From assembly GCF_001748145.1 (NCBI RefSeq), contig NZ_BCQA01000001.1, positions 6,768,824-6,832,823 on the forward strand: DNA of 64,000 nt, in the 5' to 3' direction. The position numbers were made by a program, and so were the translations under genes. Under the pieces are notes generated by a model, which ran no database searches, had not been told where the DNA came from, and was given only the letters and a program-made list of their open reading frames with translations. Origin of the DNA: Bosea sp. BIWAKO-01 (GTDB taxonomy: Bacteria; Pseudomonadota; Alphaproteobacteria; Rhizobiales; Beijerinckiaceae). Numbering within the stretch: position 1 is the stretch's first letter; the number at the start of each line of letters is the position of its first letter. Below are positions 25,502 to 34,207 of this stretch, piece after piece.

Positions 25502-27025
25502 TCACTTCTTCAGGGTGACGTTCCAGAAATAGGGCCAGGGCGCCGGCACGACCCCGTCGAGCTTCGCGGATTTCGCGGAGAGCGCGTTGAAGTCACCGAT
25601 CTTGATGAAGGGCACCTCGTCATAGATCGTCTTCTGCACATTCGCCCACAGCACGGCGCGCTTCGCCGGGTCGGCTTCGGAGGTGAAGGCGTCGACGGCG
25701 GCCTTGCGGGCAGGCGTGTCCCACCAGCCGGGCGAGCTGGTCGACAGCGAACCGATCAGCGCCGGCTCCGGCAGGAAGGGGCTGTGGGTGATGTAGATCT
25801 CCCATAGGGCCTTGTCGGTCCGCCGCTGGGTCAGGGTCGCCCAGTCGACGACCTGCATGTCGATGGTGAAGCCGGCGAGCTTCAGATACTCGGCCGCGAC
25901 CTGCGCCATCTTGTAGTGGAACTCGTACTGGCGGCTGGTCAGGATGCGGATCGGCTCGCCCTTGTACCCGGCCGCCTTGGCGGCGGCCTTCGCCTTTTCG
26001 GCATCGCCGATATTGTAGTTCCCGGCGACGCCGGCATCGGTGTGCCAGACATAGCCCGGCGGATAGATGTTGCCGTCGAGCGCGTAGAACTCCTTGCTGC
26101 CGAACGCCGCGGCCAGCATGTCCTCCATGTTCAGCGCCGTACGGATCGCCTTGCGGACCGCGAGGTTCTTCGCCGCGCCCTCGGCGGTGTTGAAGATGAA
26201 GACGGGATAGCCGAAGGGTTTCAGCAGGACGGGCTGCGAGGCCGCCCCCTTCAACCGGTCGATGGATTCCACCGGAATGGAATCGACATAGGCGTATTGG
26301 CCGGAAACGGCCGACTCGACACGGGTGTTCGGATCCGGGACCGGCACGAAGCGGACCTCGTCCAGCAGGGCGCGCCGCGCGCCGCCATAGCCGTCGCCCT
26401 GGCCGTCGCGCGGCTTGTAACCGGCGAAGCGGACGAGCTGGATGTACTGATCGGCCTTGCGCTCCTTCAGCATATAGGGGCCCGTCCCGATGAACTCCTT
26501 CATCGGGTCGCTCTGCTTTTTCGCCGGGATGATGATCGCGGCCGAGTTGTTGAAGGCGAGCAGCGAGGTCAGCGGTGCGTAGGGCTGTTTCAGCGTGATC
26601 ACCAGCGAAGCCGGGCCGGCGGCTTCGACGCTCTCGATGAAGCCCGCCGCCTGCTTTCCGCGCGAGGCGAGCTTCATCCAGCGCTGCAGCGAGGTGACCG
26701 CATCCTCGGCCGTCAGCGCGGAGCCATCATGGAATGTGACGCCCGGCCGCAGCGCGATGGTGTAGCGCTTGCCGTCGTCGCTGATCGCGGGCAGCGCGTC
26801 CGCGAGCAGCGGTGTCACCTTCCAGTTCTTGTCGAATGTGTAGAGCGTCTCGAAGACATGCTGGGTGATCGTGCCGACGAGATCGGCGGTCGACACCATC
26901 GGGTCCATGGTCGGCGGCTCGCCGACGGTCGCCACCGTGGCAATGCCGCCCGTCTCTTGTGCGAGGGCGAGCGACGGTCCGGTGAGCAGGCTGCAGGCGA
27001 GAAGGCATCCGAGCAGGCGTTTCAT
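25502..27025 (-). CDS. ABC transporter substrate-binding protein, DppA/OppA (family 5) type
   Basis: 507 residues with a Sec signal peptide (about 22 residues ending ALA/QE). Family 5 features are VGEPPTMDPMVSTADLVGTITQHVFETLYTFD at the start, FHDGSALTAEDAVTSLQRW, GTGPYMLKE, and the late region WWDTPARKAAVDAFTSEADPAKRAVLWANVQKTIYDEVPFI. It binds peptide-like or other medium-size ligands in the periplasm. It is the first gene of the operon, followed by DppB- and DppC-like permeases, the amidohydrolase and the IclR regulator. No DppD or DppF ATPase gene follows, so ATPases must come from elsewhere. The upstream region 27030-27080 is AT-rich with ATTATGTAAT, a likely promoter/operator area. Confidence 0.9.
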   Translation of the reverse strand: MKRLLGCLLACSLLTGPSLALAQETGGIATVATVGEPPTMDPMVSTADLVGTITQHVFETLYTFDKNWKVTPLLADALPAISDDGKRYTIALRPGVTFHDGSALTAEDAVTSLQRWMKLASRGKQAAGFIESVEAAGPASLVITLKQPYAPLTSLLAFNNSAAIIIPAKKQSDPMKEFIGTGPYMLKERKADQYIQLVRFAGYKPRDGQGDGYGGARRALLDEVRFVPVPDPNTRVESAVSGQYAYVDSIPVESIDRLKGAASQPVLLKPFGYPVFIFNTAEGAAKNLAVRKAIRTALNMEDMLAAAFGSKEFYALDGNIYPPGYVWHTDAGVAGNYNIGDAEKAKAAAKAAGYKGEPIRILTSRQYEFHYKMAQVAAEYLKLAGFTIDMQVVDWATLTQRRTDKALWEIYITHSPFLPEPALIGSLSTSSPGWWDTPARKAAVDAFTSEADPAKRAVLWANVQKTIYDEVPFIKIGDFNALSAKSAKLDGVVPAPWPYFWNVTLKK

Positions 27026-27288
27026 GATCCCTCACATTCTTTTATTATGTAATACTATGCCTTATAAGAGAATATCGGCCTGCAATGAATGTCAACGCGC
27101 GGCGCCGACCGCCGCGCCGTCATGGCTGGGCGGCTTGCAGATCTCGCCCGTGCCGCTGCACGCGTCGGGCTCGCGCCAGAAGCTACCGGGAGCTTGCCCC
27201 GATCTGGACGGGATGGACGGATGTGGTCGCCGATCACCGGCCATCTCAGCTCCACGAACTGTCAACGTCTTCCTGGGTTGGGCTGGGT

Positions 27289-28530
27289 TCAACCATCGCG
27301 CCGCCCGGAACGATGGCTGCTCAAAACAGCCTCCGCCATATCGAGGCCCGTCTGATACGCCCCATGCGCGGTCGAGAAATCATCCGTCGAACAGGCCTCG
27401 CCCGCGAAGAAGATGCGCTCGTCCCATGGCGTTGCGAGGACCGAGCGCGCCGCGGCGCAGCCTGGAAGCGCGTGGCTGTAGGAGCCCCTGATGAAGGGCG
27501 ATTTCGCCCAGCGCGTCTGCGCCACCGGCTTCAGCCGGCGGCGGATGCCGGCACCGAACAGGCCGGCAAGCTCGTCTTGGGCGAAGGCGACCATGTCCTC
27601 GCGGCATTCGAGTTCGCGCGCCGCGGCGCCACAGATGAAGCCCTCGATCAAGGGGCGGCCGAACGGGCGCAAATGGTAGCTGCCGGTCTTCGCTTCACGC
27701 GGATTTCCCAGCACCTGCGTGTCCGGTTCCAGATCGTCCGGGCGGTCGAGCGCGAAAGAGACCTTGTCGGCGAGGCCGAGCGGCAGGCGCGAGGCCGCCT
27801 CGATCCGGTCGGCAAGCGCCGTCGGCAATTTGATGGCGCCTGAAGCCAGGACATCGGTCGAGACCGTGACGATCGCCGCCCCTGCCCTGATCGTGCCGGA
27901 GCCCGTGACGATGGCGAGTTGGGATTGGTCGGCCTGGATTGCCGTCACGGGCATGCCGAGCGAGATCGGCAGCCCGGATGCCGCCCTGGCGATGAGCGCG
28001 CCATAGCCCTCGATGACGCGCCAGTTCAGGCCCGTATCGGCGTCGGCGAAGGCGAGATAGTCGCGGATCGAGAGCGTCTCAAGGTCGGTTCCGTTGATAT
28101 AGCTGCTGACCGCCTCGAGATAGGGATTCCAGGTGCCCCCCTCCTCCAGCAGGTCGGCGGCCCGGTCAGTGCCGGCCGGAGCCTGGCGCAGGCGCTGCTC
28201 GAAGCTGGCGAAGGCGGCGCGGGCCGCCATCTGATCGGCGGCGGGGAAGCCCAGATTCCTGAACTGGCGCCCCCAGGGCGGCAGCGTCCTGTCGATGCTG
28301 AAGCCGAGGTCGGGCGCCAGCGCGGTCCAGGGGTTCCGGTCGGCGGAGTGCAGCCAGCCGCAGCCGAGATCGATCGGCAAACCGCCATGGCGGATGGTCC
28401 AGGCGCGGCCACCGACCCTGTCGCCGGCCTCGATGACGATGAGCGACAGGCCGGCTTCGCCAAGCCGTCGCGCTGCCGCGATCCCGGCAGCGCCCGCGCC
28501 GACCACGACGACATCGACTTCCGCGCTCAT
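27289..28530 (-). CDS. FAD-dependent amine oxidase (flavin monoamine oxidase family)
   Basis: 413 residues. The N-terminal dinucleotide fold is VVVVGAGAAGIAAARRLGEAGLSLIVIEAGDRVGGRAWT (GxGxxG and the RVGGR motif of the amine oxidase family). The C-terminal FAD-binding part has WDERIFFAGEACSTDDFSTAHGAYQTGLDMAEAVL. There is no signal peptide. It probably oxidises a primary or polyamine substrate, releasing ammonia and H2O2. The start overlaps the Na+/H+ antiporter gene's stop by 4 bases, so the two are cotranscribed (antiporter first). The pairing may be incidental or tie amine use to pH homeostasis. Confidence 0.88.
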   Translation of the reverse strand: MSAEVDVVVVGAGAAGIAAARRLGEAGLSLIVIEAGDRVGGRAWTIRHGGLPIDLGCGWLHSADRNPWTALAPDLGFSIDRTLPPWGRQFRNLGFPAADQMAARAAFASFEQRLRQAPAGTDRAADLLEEGGTWNPYLEAVSSYINGTDLETLSIRDYLAFADADTGLNWRVIEGYGALIARAASGLPISLGMPVTAIQADQSQLAIVTGSGTIRAGAAIVTVSTDVLASGAIKLPTALADRIEAASRLPLGLADKVSFALDRPDDLEPDTQVLGNPREAKTGSYHLRPFGRPLIEGFICGAAARELECREDMVAFAQDELAGLFGAGIRRRLKPVAQTRWAKSPFIRGSYSHALPGCAAARSVLATPWDERIFFAGEACSTDDFSTAHGAYQTGLDMAEAVLSSHRSGRRDG

Positions 28531-30116
28531 TCGACCGTCCTTGCTGCTGCGCCCAGTTCCAGCCAGTCGAGCTCTTCCTCGAGCCGATGAAAGGCATCGT
28601 CGCCGATCGTGCCGTCGCCTCGCAGTTCAAGCGCCTTGTCGCGCGCCGCGGCGAGTGCATCGCGCCTGAGCTGGTTCTGCGTGGTATCGAACTCGTCGCT
28701 GTCGCGCGTCTGCGCGAGCATGTCGTCATATTCGCGGCGCACCGCCAGCGCGGCCTCCGACGGCGCATCGCCGATCGTTGCGATGGCTGCCTTGAGGGCG
28801 AGTTTTCGCGCCATGCGGAATTCGCGCTCGACCGGGCGGTCGTCCCGCGGAGACAGCCGGCGCAGCAGCAGCGGCAGCGTCAGCCCCTGGATCAAGAGCG
28901 TCCCGACCACGACGGTGAAGGCGCAGAGCAGGATCAGGTCGCGGTGGGGAAAACCGCCCGGCAGGGCATAGGCGGCCGCGAGCGTGACGATGCCGCGCAT
29001 GCCGCACCAGGCGATGATCAGGCCGTCGGAACCCGCCGTTGACGCCGGACGCGTCCCGTCCTTCGCGCCGTCAGTCTTGGCGCCCTCGGTCCTGGCGCCC
29101 TCGGTCTTGACGCTCTCCGTGGCCCGGCGCGTCAGTTTCGCGATCGCCTGATAGGTCATGACCCAGCTCAGGCGCACGATGATGACGGTCGCCAGGACGG
29201 CCAACGCGACGACGGGAAAGGCGCCGATCTCACGCGGGCTGAGATTGGCGAGGATCGGCCGCAATTGCAGGCCGATCAGCACGAAAGCCAGGGTCTGGAG
29301 CACGAAGACGGTCGTCTCCCAGACCGCATAGGACGGGATGCGAAGGCTCGCGCTGGTGCGGGCGGGTGCGGTGCGCGCAATCACCATGGCATAGACGACG
29401 ATGGTGATGATGCCCGACAGATGCAGCCGCTCCGCCAGGATCCAGACTCCGAATGTCGTGATGAACTGCAGGATGATGGCGCTTGGCGGATCCTTGAACG
29501 CACTGAGGAACCGGACCAGCGCCCAGCCGAGAAATGCGCCGAGGGCGATGCTGCCGATGACGACGAGGCCGAAGGTCGGCAGCGCCGAGGTTGGCGAGAA
29601 GCCGCCGGCGACGGCTGCGCCCACAGCGAGGCGATAGATCAGCAGCGCGGTCGCGTCGTTGAGGAGGCTTTCGCCCTCCAGGATGACGAGGAGCCGATGC
29701 GGCGGGCGCAGGCGGCGCAAAACGGCGGTCGCTGCGACCGCGTCGGGCGGCGCGACGATCGCGCCGAGCGCCACGGCGGCAGCCCAAGGCAGATCCGGCA
29801 CCAGCCAGCGGGCAACCGCGGCGACCGCGACCGTCGTCACCCCGACCGCGACGACGACGAGGCTGCCGACGGAGAGCCAGTTCCGGCGCAGGTCGCGCGG
29901 CGAGGTATCGAAGGCGGCATCGAGCAGGATCGGCGCGACGAACAGGGCCAGCACCAGCTCGGGATCGAGCGCGAGTTCCGGCGCATTCGGAATGAAGGCG
30001 AGCGCCGTGCCGGCGACCGCGAGCACGACCGGATAGGGCACGCCGATGCGCCGCGCGCCCGCAGAGAGCAGGACCGCCCCCAGCATGATGGCCAGGATCG
30101 ACTCGAAGAAGATCAT
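28527..30116 (-). CDS. Na+/H+ antiporter, CPA1 (NhaP/YjcE-like)
   Basis: 529 residues with about 12 hydrophobic segments and a C-terminal cytoplasmic tail of about 120 residues. CPA1 signatures include VALGAIVAPPDAVAATAVLRRL and LEGESLLNDATALLIYRLA (the ND pair of the ion-binding site), and GMRGIVTLAAAYALPGG late in the membrane domain. It exchanges Na+ or K+ for H+ at the inner membrane. A cytoplasmic loop near residues 335-360 carries a short repeat (TEGARTEGAKTDGAK), a low-complexity hydrophilic linker. It is divergent from the Tat-exported amidohydrolase gene. Confidence 0.9.
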   Translation of the reverse strand: MIFFESILAIMLGAVLLSAGARRIGVPYPVVLAVAGTALAFIPNAPELALDPELVLALFVAPILLDAAFDTSPRDLRRNWLSVGSLVVVAVGVTTVAVAAVARWLVPDLPWAAAVALGAIVAPPDAVAATAVLRRLRPPHRLLVILEGESLLNDATALLIYRLAVGAAVAGGFSPTSALPTFGLVVIGSIALGAFLGWALVRFLSAFKDPPSAIILQFITTFGVWILAERLHLSGIITIVVYAMVIARTAPARTSASLRIPSYAVWETTVFVLQTLAFVLIGLQLRPILANLSPREIGAFPVVALAVLATVIIVRLSWVMTYQAIAKLTRRATESVKTEGARTEGAKTDGAKDGTRPASTAGSDGLIIAWCGMRGIVTLAAAYALPGGFPHRDLILLCAFTVVVGTLLIQGLTLPLLLRRLSPRDDRPVEREFRMARKLALKAAIATIGDAPSEAALAVRREYDDMLAQTRDSDEFDTTQNQLRRDALAAARDKALELRGDGTIGDDAFHRLEEELDWLELGAAARTVE

Positions 30117-30399
30117 CGCCGGATTTTGCGCGGGGCCGCTGGCATTGTCGATTGGCGCGCCAATCAGATGGGAGGAAAGACCGATTGCAGGAGGCGGACC
30201 GCAGGATGAGCGCGGCCGTGGCCGTCACGAACGTGTCTTCACGCCCCGCCCTGTCGCTGCGCACAGCCTGCCCCTGGCTGATGACCGGAGCGTCATGATG
30301 GGCGCGCGCCACCTGGCAGTATGCATCCGGGCTCTCCTGGGATACGCCTTTAAGCCTGCTTGCATGGCGTTCCCCCATCTGGCTTCGGGAGGTTGCAGC

Positions 30400-31761
30400 G
30401 TGGCACTTTTGACCCGACGGCGCTTTGTCGCCTCTCTTCCGGCTCTGGCCTCTTGCCTGGCATCTCCGCTGCGCGCGCAGGTCGGCTCCCCGACAGGCAC
30501 CGGCACGACGCTGTTCCAGGACGTCCGCATCTTCGACGGGACGGGCAGCGGGCTCTCGGCACCGTCGCAGGTGCTCGTCCGCGGCAATCTGATCGAGCGC
30601 ATCTCGGCGGCGCCGCTCACTGCGGAGCCCGGCACCGTGGTCATCGCGGGCGGCGGGCGAACGCTGATGCCGGGGCTGACCGACATGCACTGGCACGCGA
30701 TGCTGGTGCGCTCGACGCCGTCGCAATCGCTCTTCGGCAATCTCGGCTTCAATTATCTGACGGCCGGCGCCGAGGCGACCGAGACCCTGATGCGCGGCTT
30801 CACCACGGTCCGCGACATGGGCGGCCCGTCCTTCGGCCTCAAGCAGGCCATCGATGGCGGCGTGCTGCCCGGGCCCCGCATCTATCCCTCAGGCGCAGTC
30901 ATCACGGTGACCAGCGGGCACGGGGATTTCCGCCAGCTGACCGACCTGCCGCGGGCGCCGGGCTCACTGTCGCGGATGGAGCAGGTCGGCGGCAGCATGG
31001 TCGCCGACAGCCCCGACGAGGTGCGCATGCGCGTCCGGGAGCAGCTGATGCAGGGCGCCTCCCAGATCAAGCTGACGGCAGGCGGCGGCGTCGCCTCGCC
31101 GTTCAGCCCGCTCGATGTCTCGACCTTCACCGCAGACGAACTCCGCGCCGCCGTGGAGGCCGCCGAGAACTGGGGGACCTATGTCACTGTGCACGCCTAC
31201 ACGCCGGCGGCGATCACCCGCGCGATCTCCGTCGGGGTGAAATGCATCGAGCACGGGCACCTGATGGACGAAGCGACGGCGCGGCTGATCGCGGAAAAGG
31301 ACATCTGGCTGAGCACGCAGGCTTTTCCGGACGAGATGGCGGAGGTCTTTCCGCCGGGCTCGGGCGAGCGGGCCAAGGCCTATGCCGTATTCGCCGGCAC
31401 GGAAAAGACCTTCGAGCTGGCGAAACGATACAAGCTCAAGCTCGCCTTCGGGACCGACATCCTGTTTTCGCCACAGCTCGCGAAGCGGCATGGCGAACTT
31501 CTCGCCAAGTGGACGCGCTGGTTCACCCCCGCAGAAACCCTGGCCACGGCGACCGGCACGAATGCCCGGCTGCTGGAATTGTCCGGCCTGCGCAATCCCT
31601 ATCCGGGAAAACTCGGCGTGGTTGCGCCCAACGCACTGGCCGATCTGCTGCTTGTCGACGGCAATCCGCTCGAGAACATCAATCTCGTCGCTGATCCGCA
31701 CCGGTCTTTCGTCGTGATCATGAAGGACGGCAAGATCTACAAGAATGCGCTGTCGGGCTGA
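30400..31761 (+). CDS. Tat-exported amidohydrolase (imidazolonepropionase/dipeptidase-like)
   Basis: About 453 residues from GTG 30400, which has GGGAGG 7 bases upstream; the open frame begins much earlier without similarity. The N-terminus LTRRRFVASLPALASCLASPLRAQ has the twin-arginine motif and a hydrophobic segment, so export by Tat is likely. Amidohydrolase residues are DMHWH (HxH), IKLTAGGG (lysine region), VHAYTPAAI and EHGHLMD (His ligands), and FGTDILF (catalytic Asp). The relatives are secreted or periplasmic dipeptidases and lactam/imidazolone hydrolases. A short stem-loop follows the stop. The gene stands alone with its own promoter region (30117-30399, in which nothing else was recognised). 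Confidence 0.85.
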   Translation: MALLTRRRFVASLPALASCLASPLRAQVGSPTGTGTTLFQDVRIFDGTGSGLSAPSQVLVRGNLIERISAAPLTAEPGTVVIAGGGRTLMPGLTDMHWHAMLVRSTPSQSLFGNLGFNYLTAGAEATETLMRGFTTVRDMGGPSFGLKQAIDGGVLPGPRIYPSGAVITVTSGHGDFRQLTDLPRAPGSLSRMEQVGGSMVADSPDEVRMRVREQLMQGASQIKLTAGGGVASPFSPLDVSTFTADELRAAVEAAENWGTYVTVHAYTPAAITRAISVGVKCIEHGHLMDEATARLIAEKDIWLSTQAFPDEMAEVFPPGSGERAKAYAVFAGTEKTFELAKRYKLKLAFGTDILFSPQLAKRHGELLAKWTRWFTPAETLATATGTNARLLELSGLRNPYPGKLGVVAPNALADLLLVDGNPLENINLVADPHRSFVVIMKDGKIYKNALSG

Positions 31762-31769
31762 CGGCCTAA

Positions 31770-31786
31770 GGCGGCCTGATGCCGCC
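31770..31786 (+). terminator. Stem-loop after the Tat amidohydrolase gene
   Basis: GGCGGC (31770-31775) pairs with GCCGCC (31781-31786) around the loop CTGAT, starting 9 bases after the stop codon. There is no clear T-run, only CCTTT downstream, so it may be an mRNA 3' end stabiliser or a weak terminator. Confidence 0.35.
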
Positions 31787-31928
31787 ATAGCCTTTCCTGC
31801 CCTGCTGGCGGAACCACGATGGGGCCAGCGCATTCCAAGGTCGTGGGGGATTTTTGACGAACCGTGAACCGCCTGCGTCTTCGTGGAAACCAGGCCGGAA
31901 TTGGCCGTGAACAGCGAAAGGACAAGCC

Positions 31929-32408
31929 GTGACGATCGCCAAGAACACGATCTGCCTCTGGTACGACAAGGACGCCGAAGCGGCCGCCCGCTTCTATGCC
32001 GAGACCTTTCCGGACAGCGCAGTGGGTGCCGTCCACCACGCCCCGACTGATTTCCCCTCCGGCAAGGCGGGCGACGTGCTGACGGTCGACTTCACCGTCG
32101 CCGGCATCCCCTGCCTCGGCCTGAATGGCGGCCCGGCGTTCAAGCATAACGAAGCCTTCTCGTTCCAGATCGCCACCGACGACCAGCAGGAGACGGACCG
32201 CTACTGGAAGGCGATCATCGGCAATGGCGGGCAGGAAAGCGCCTGCGGCTGGTGCCGGGACAAATGGGGCATCTCCTGGCAGATCACGCCGCGCGTGCTG
32301 ACCGAGGCGATGGCGGCCGGCGGCGAGGAAGCGAAGCGCGCCTTTACCGCGATGATGACCATGAAGAAGATCGACGTCGCCGCGATCGAGGCGGCACGGC
32401 GCGGCTGA
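31929..32408 (+). CDS. VOC-family protein (PhnB/3-demethylubiquinone methyltransferase-like fold)
   Basis: 159 residues from GTG 31929, preceded by AAAGGACAA. The phrases NTICLWYDKDAEAAARFYAETFPDS and LGLNGGPAFKHNEAFSFQIATDDQQETDRYW, then GWCRDKWGISWQITPRVL, identify the 3-dmu-9/PhnB-like glyoxalase-fold family. Despite the family name there is no methyltransferase domain; most members are small dimeric binding or isomerising proteins of unknown substrate. It is cytoplasmic. Downstream, 391 bases hold no gene but contain a minus-strand terminator. Confidence 0.85.
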   Translation: MTIAKNTICLWYDKDAEAAARFYAETFPDSAVGAVHHAPTDFPSGKAGDVLTVDFTVAGIPCLGLNGGPAFKHNEAFSFQIATDDQQETDRYWKAIIGNGGQESACGWCRDKWGISWQITPRVLTEAMAAGGEEAKRAFTAMMTMKKIDVAAIEAARRG

Positions 32409-32475
32409 GGGTTCCCGGGGTTGATTCCGGCAGACCAGGAGCGCCGCCGGGGTGCCATGCGAGCGCGCCCGGCGG

Positions 32476-32509
32476 AAACGAAAACGGCCCCGCATCACTG
32501 CGGAGCCGT
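32476..32509 (-). terminator. Rho-independent terminator reading leftward
   Basis: The minus-strand reading gives ACGGCTCCGCA, loop GTGA, TGCGGGGCCGT, then TTTTCGTTT. That is an 11-bp stem with one G-U pair followed by a T-rich tract (complement of 32476-32484). The T-run is only on the minus strand, so it serves a leftward transcript. No convincing minus-strand gene lies to its right before the Rrf2 gene at 32800 (see findings). Confidence 0.65.
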
Positions 32510-32799
32510 CTCCCGTCGGGAGCTCACGCGGGGAGCTCGACCTTGGATGCCGCAGGTCTGACCAAGCAGGTCAGGAGCGAGCGGCCCGACTGCCTTACGA
32601 CCTTCTGCTGCGCCGGGCCAGCGCCATAGCCGGCCACGATGCCGCAGTTGACGCCGCAGAGCTTCTCGTTTCCCCGCAGCGGTCGGTCGCCGCTCTGTCC
32701 CCGGCGACGGCACGTCCTGACGGTCGTCGGGGCCGCGCCCCTGCCCTGTCCGAGCGGAGGCTCTTGACGCCGCCCCAGTCACGCAACATATGAAGTTAC
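32510..32799. other. Non-coding or decayed stretch upstream of the Rrf2 gene
   Basis: No gene with a proper start is visible. On the minus strand one frame is open from 32778 to a stop at 32524-32526 and reads NEKLCGVNCGIVAGYGAGPA in its middle, but it contains no ATG, GTG or TTG. It ends 15 bases before the leftward terminator. The stretch may encode a small RNA or be the remnant of a gene. Confidence 0.4.
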
Positions 32800-33264
32800 A
32801 TGAATCGCGACAGTCGTTTGTCCGGGGTGCTGCACGTGCTGCTGCACATGGCGGAGCAGAACAGCCCGGTGACCTCGGAGGCGCTAGCGCGGATGATGCG
32901 GACCAATCCCGTCGTGATTCGCCGGATCATGTCAGGCTTGCGCGACCAGGGCTATGTCCGCTCCGAGAAGGGGCATGGCGGCGGCTGGACGATCGCCCGC
33001 GAGCTCGCCGAGATCACCTTGCGCGACATCTATGACGGCATCGGCTCGCCCGCCCTCTTCGCCATCGGCAACCGCAGCGAGGCGCCGGCCTGCGCCGTCG
33101 AGCAGGCGGTCAATGCGGCGCTCGATGGCAGCCTGCGCGAGGCGCAGGCGCTGTTGCTGGCCTCGTTCGAGACCGTGACGCTCGCAGCCTTGAGCGCGAA
33201 TTTCCGTGAACGCCTGGCGCAACGCGCGCCGCTCCAGCCCGGAGACTCCAGCTGTGTCGACTGA
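32800..33264 (+). CDS. Rrf2-family transcriptional regulator
   Basis: 154 residues. The Rrf2 winged helix is visible: [62 protein letters not shown] (residues 6-66), with the G-x-G-G-G-W wing. There is one cysteine in the position region of the Fe-S type (ACAVEQAV) and another at the C-terminus (SSCVD), not the full C-x-C pattern of IscR or NsrR. It is therefore probably a YwnA-like Rrf2 repressor without a cluster. The GTG start of the methyltransferase gene lies inside its last 11 bases, so the two are coupled. Confidence 0.88.
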   Translation: MNRDSRLSGVLHVLLHMAEQNSPVTSEALARMMRTNPVVIRRIMSGLRDQGYVRSEKGHGGGWTIARELAEITLRDIYDGIGSPALFAIGNRSEAPACAVEQAVNAALDGSLREAQALLLASFETVTLAALSANFRERLAQRAPLQPGDSSCVD

Positions 33265-33961
33265 ACTTGCGGCTCGCGAAGAGCCCTTCCTCAAGAATTT
33301 CTCCGATCCCGAAGCGGTCGCGCGCTATGCGGAGGGGCCGCGGCGCTTCGTGCCCGGCCTGGACGCGCTGCACCGGATGACTGGCCTGCTGCTGGCAGAA
33401 AGCGCGCCTGACGATGCGAAGGTGCTGGTGCTTGGGGCCGGCGGTGGCAGCGAGATCCGAGCGCTTGCAGAGACACATCCGGGCTGGAGCTTCGTCGGGG
33501 TCGATCCGGCAGCCGAGATGCTGCGCCTCGCCGAACGCACGCTGGGGCCGCTGATGGACAGGGTGACGCTGGTCGAGGGCTATATCGACGATGCGCCGGC
33601 CGGGCCCTTTGACGCGGCGACCTGCCTGCTGACGCTGCATTTCCTTGCAGCAGTCGAACGCGAGCGGACGGTGCGCGAGATCCACGCCCGGCTTCGTCCC
33701 GGCGCGCCCTTCGTTGCCGCGCATGCGAGCTTTCCCCAGGGCGCCGACGAACGCGATACCTGGCTCGATCGCTACGCCGCCTACCCGATCGCGTCCGGCG
33801 CAGATCCCGAGCAGGTGCAGCGCGCCCGCGCGGCCGTCGCGGCCAGCCTGCAAAGCTTCAGCCCCGAGCAGGACGAGGCGATCCTTCGGGCCGGCGGCTT
33901 CGCCAATGTCAGCCTGTTCTATGCGGCCTTCACCTGGCGCGGCTGGATCGCCAACGCCTGA
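33254..33961 (+). CDS. Class I SAM-dependent methyltransferase
   Basis: About 235 residues from GTG 33254 (GGAG nine bases upstream); an upstream ATG at 33206 is less likely because it lies deep in the Rrf2 gene. The SAM-binding motif I is [38 protein letters not shown], motif II region [13 protein letters not shown], and motif [18 protein letters not shown]. The substrate cannot be read. Translational coupling to the Rrf2 regulator suggests that the regulator controls it. Confidence 0.87.
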   Translation: MSTELAAREEPFLKNFSDPEAVARYAEGPRRFVPGLDALHRMTGLLLAESAPDDAKVLVLGAGGGSEIRALAETHPGWSFVGVDPAAEMLRLAERTLGPLMDRVTLVEGYIDDAPAGPFDAATCLLTLHFLAAVERERTVREIHARLRPGAPFVAAHASFPQGADERDTWLDRYAAYPIASGADPEQVQRARAAVAASLQSFSPEQDEAILRAGGFANVSLFYAAFTWRGWIANA

Positions 33962-34085
33962 GGGGCGGGCAGCCGCCGGTTTCCTGCCGGCAGCATCTCA
34001 GGCAGCGCAGCCGCTTCGTGCCTGCCGGCTGCGTCCGCGAATTCACGTAAGCGCAGCCTAGCCCCACAGGCTCTTGCAATGACTG

Positions 34086-34118
34086 GCAAAAAACCCGCCG
34101 GACATCCCCCAGGCGGGT
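34086..34118 (-). terminator. Strong hairpin with leftward T-run between methyltransferase and oxoamine synthase
   Basis: ACCCGCC (34093-34099) and GGCGGGT (34112-34118) form a 7-bp stem with a 12-base loop. On the minus strand the stem is followed by TTTTTTGCC, a textbook intrinsic terminator; on the plus strand the stem is followed by GATGTATTT and would be weaker. It may act in both directions, or end an antisense transcript from within the downstream gene. Confidence 0.55.
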
Positions 34119-34207
34119 GATGTATTTCGGCGGCCCTTGCCGAGACTGGTGCGACCAAAGTCAAACCGTTTCGCTGGATTTCGAATGCCCGAGTACATTT
34201 CGACGAG

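Noticed and set aside
27055..27288. Small open frames between the Dpp binding-protein gene and the amine oxidase gene
   Set aside because: All are short, overlapping and arginine/serine-rich without a ribosome-binding site. The region probably only holds the promoter of the Dpp operon.
30046..30399. 118-codon upstream extension of the Tat amidohydrolase
   Set aside because: It has no similarity and would bury the twin-arginine signal; GTG 30400 has a strong ribosome-binding site.
32524..32778. 84-codon minus-strand open frame ending just before a terminator
   Set aside because: It has no ATG, GTG or TTG anywhere in the frame, so it was not called as a gene, although the terminator suggests transcription.
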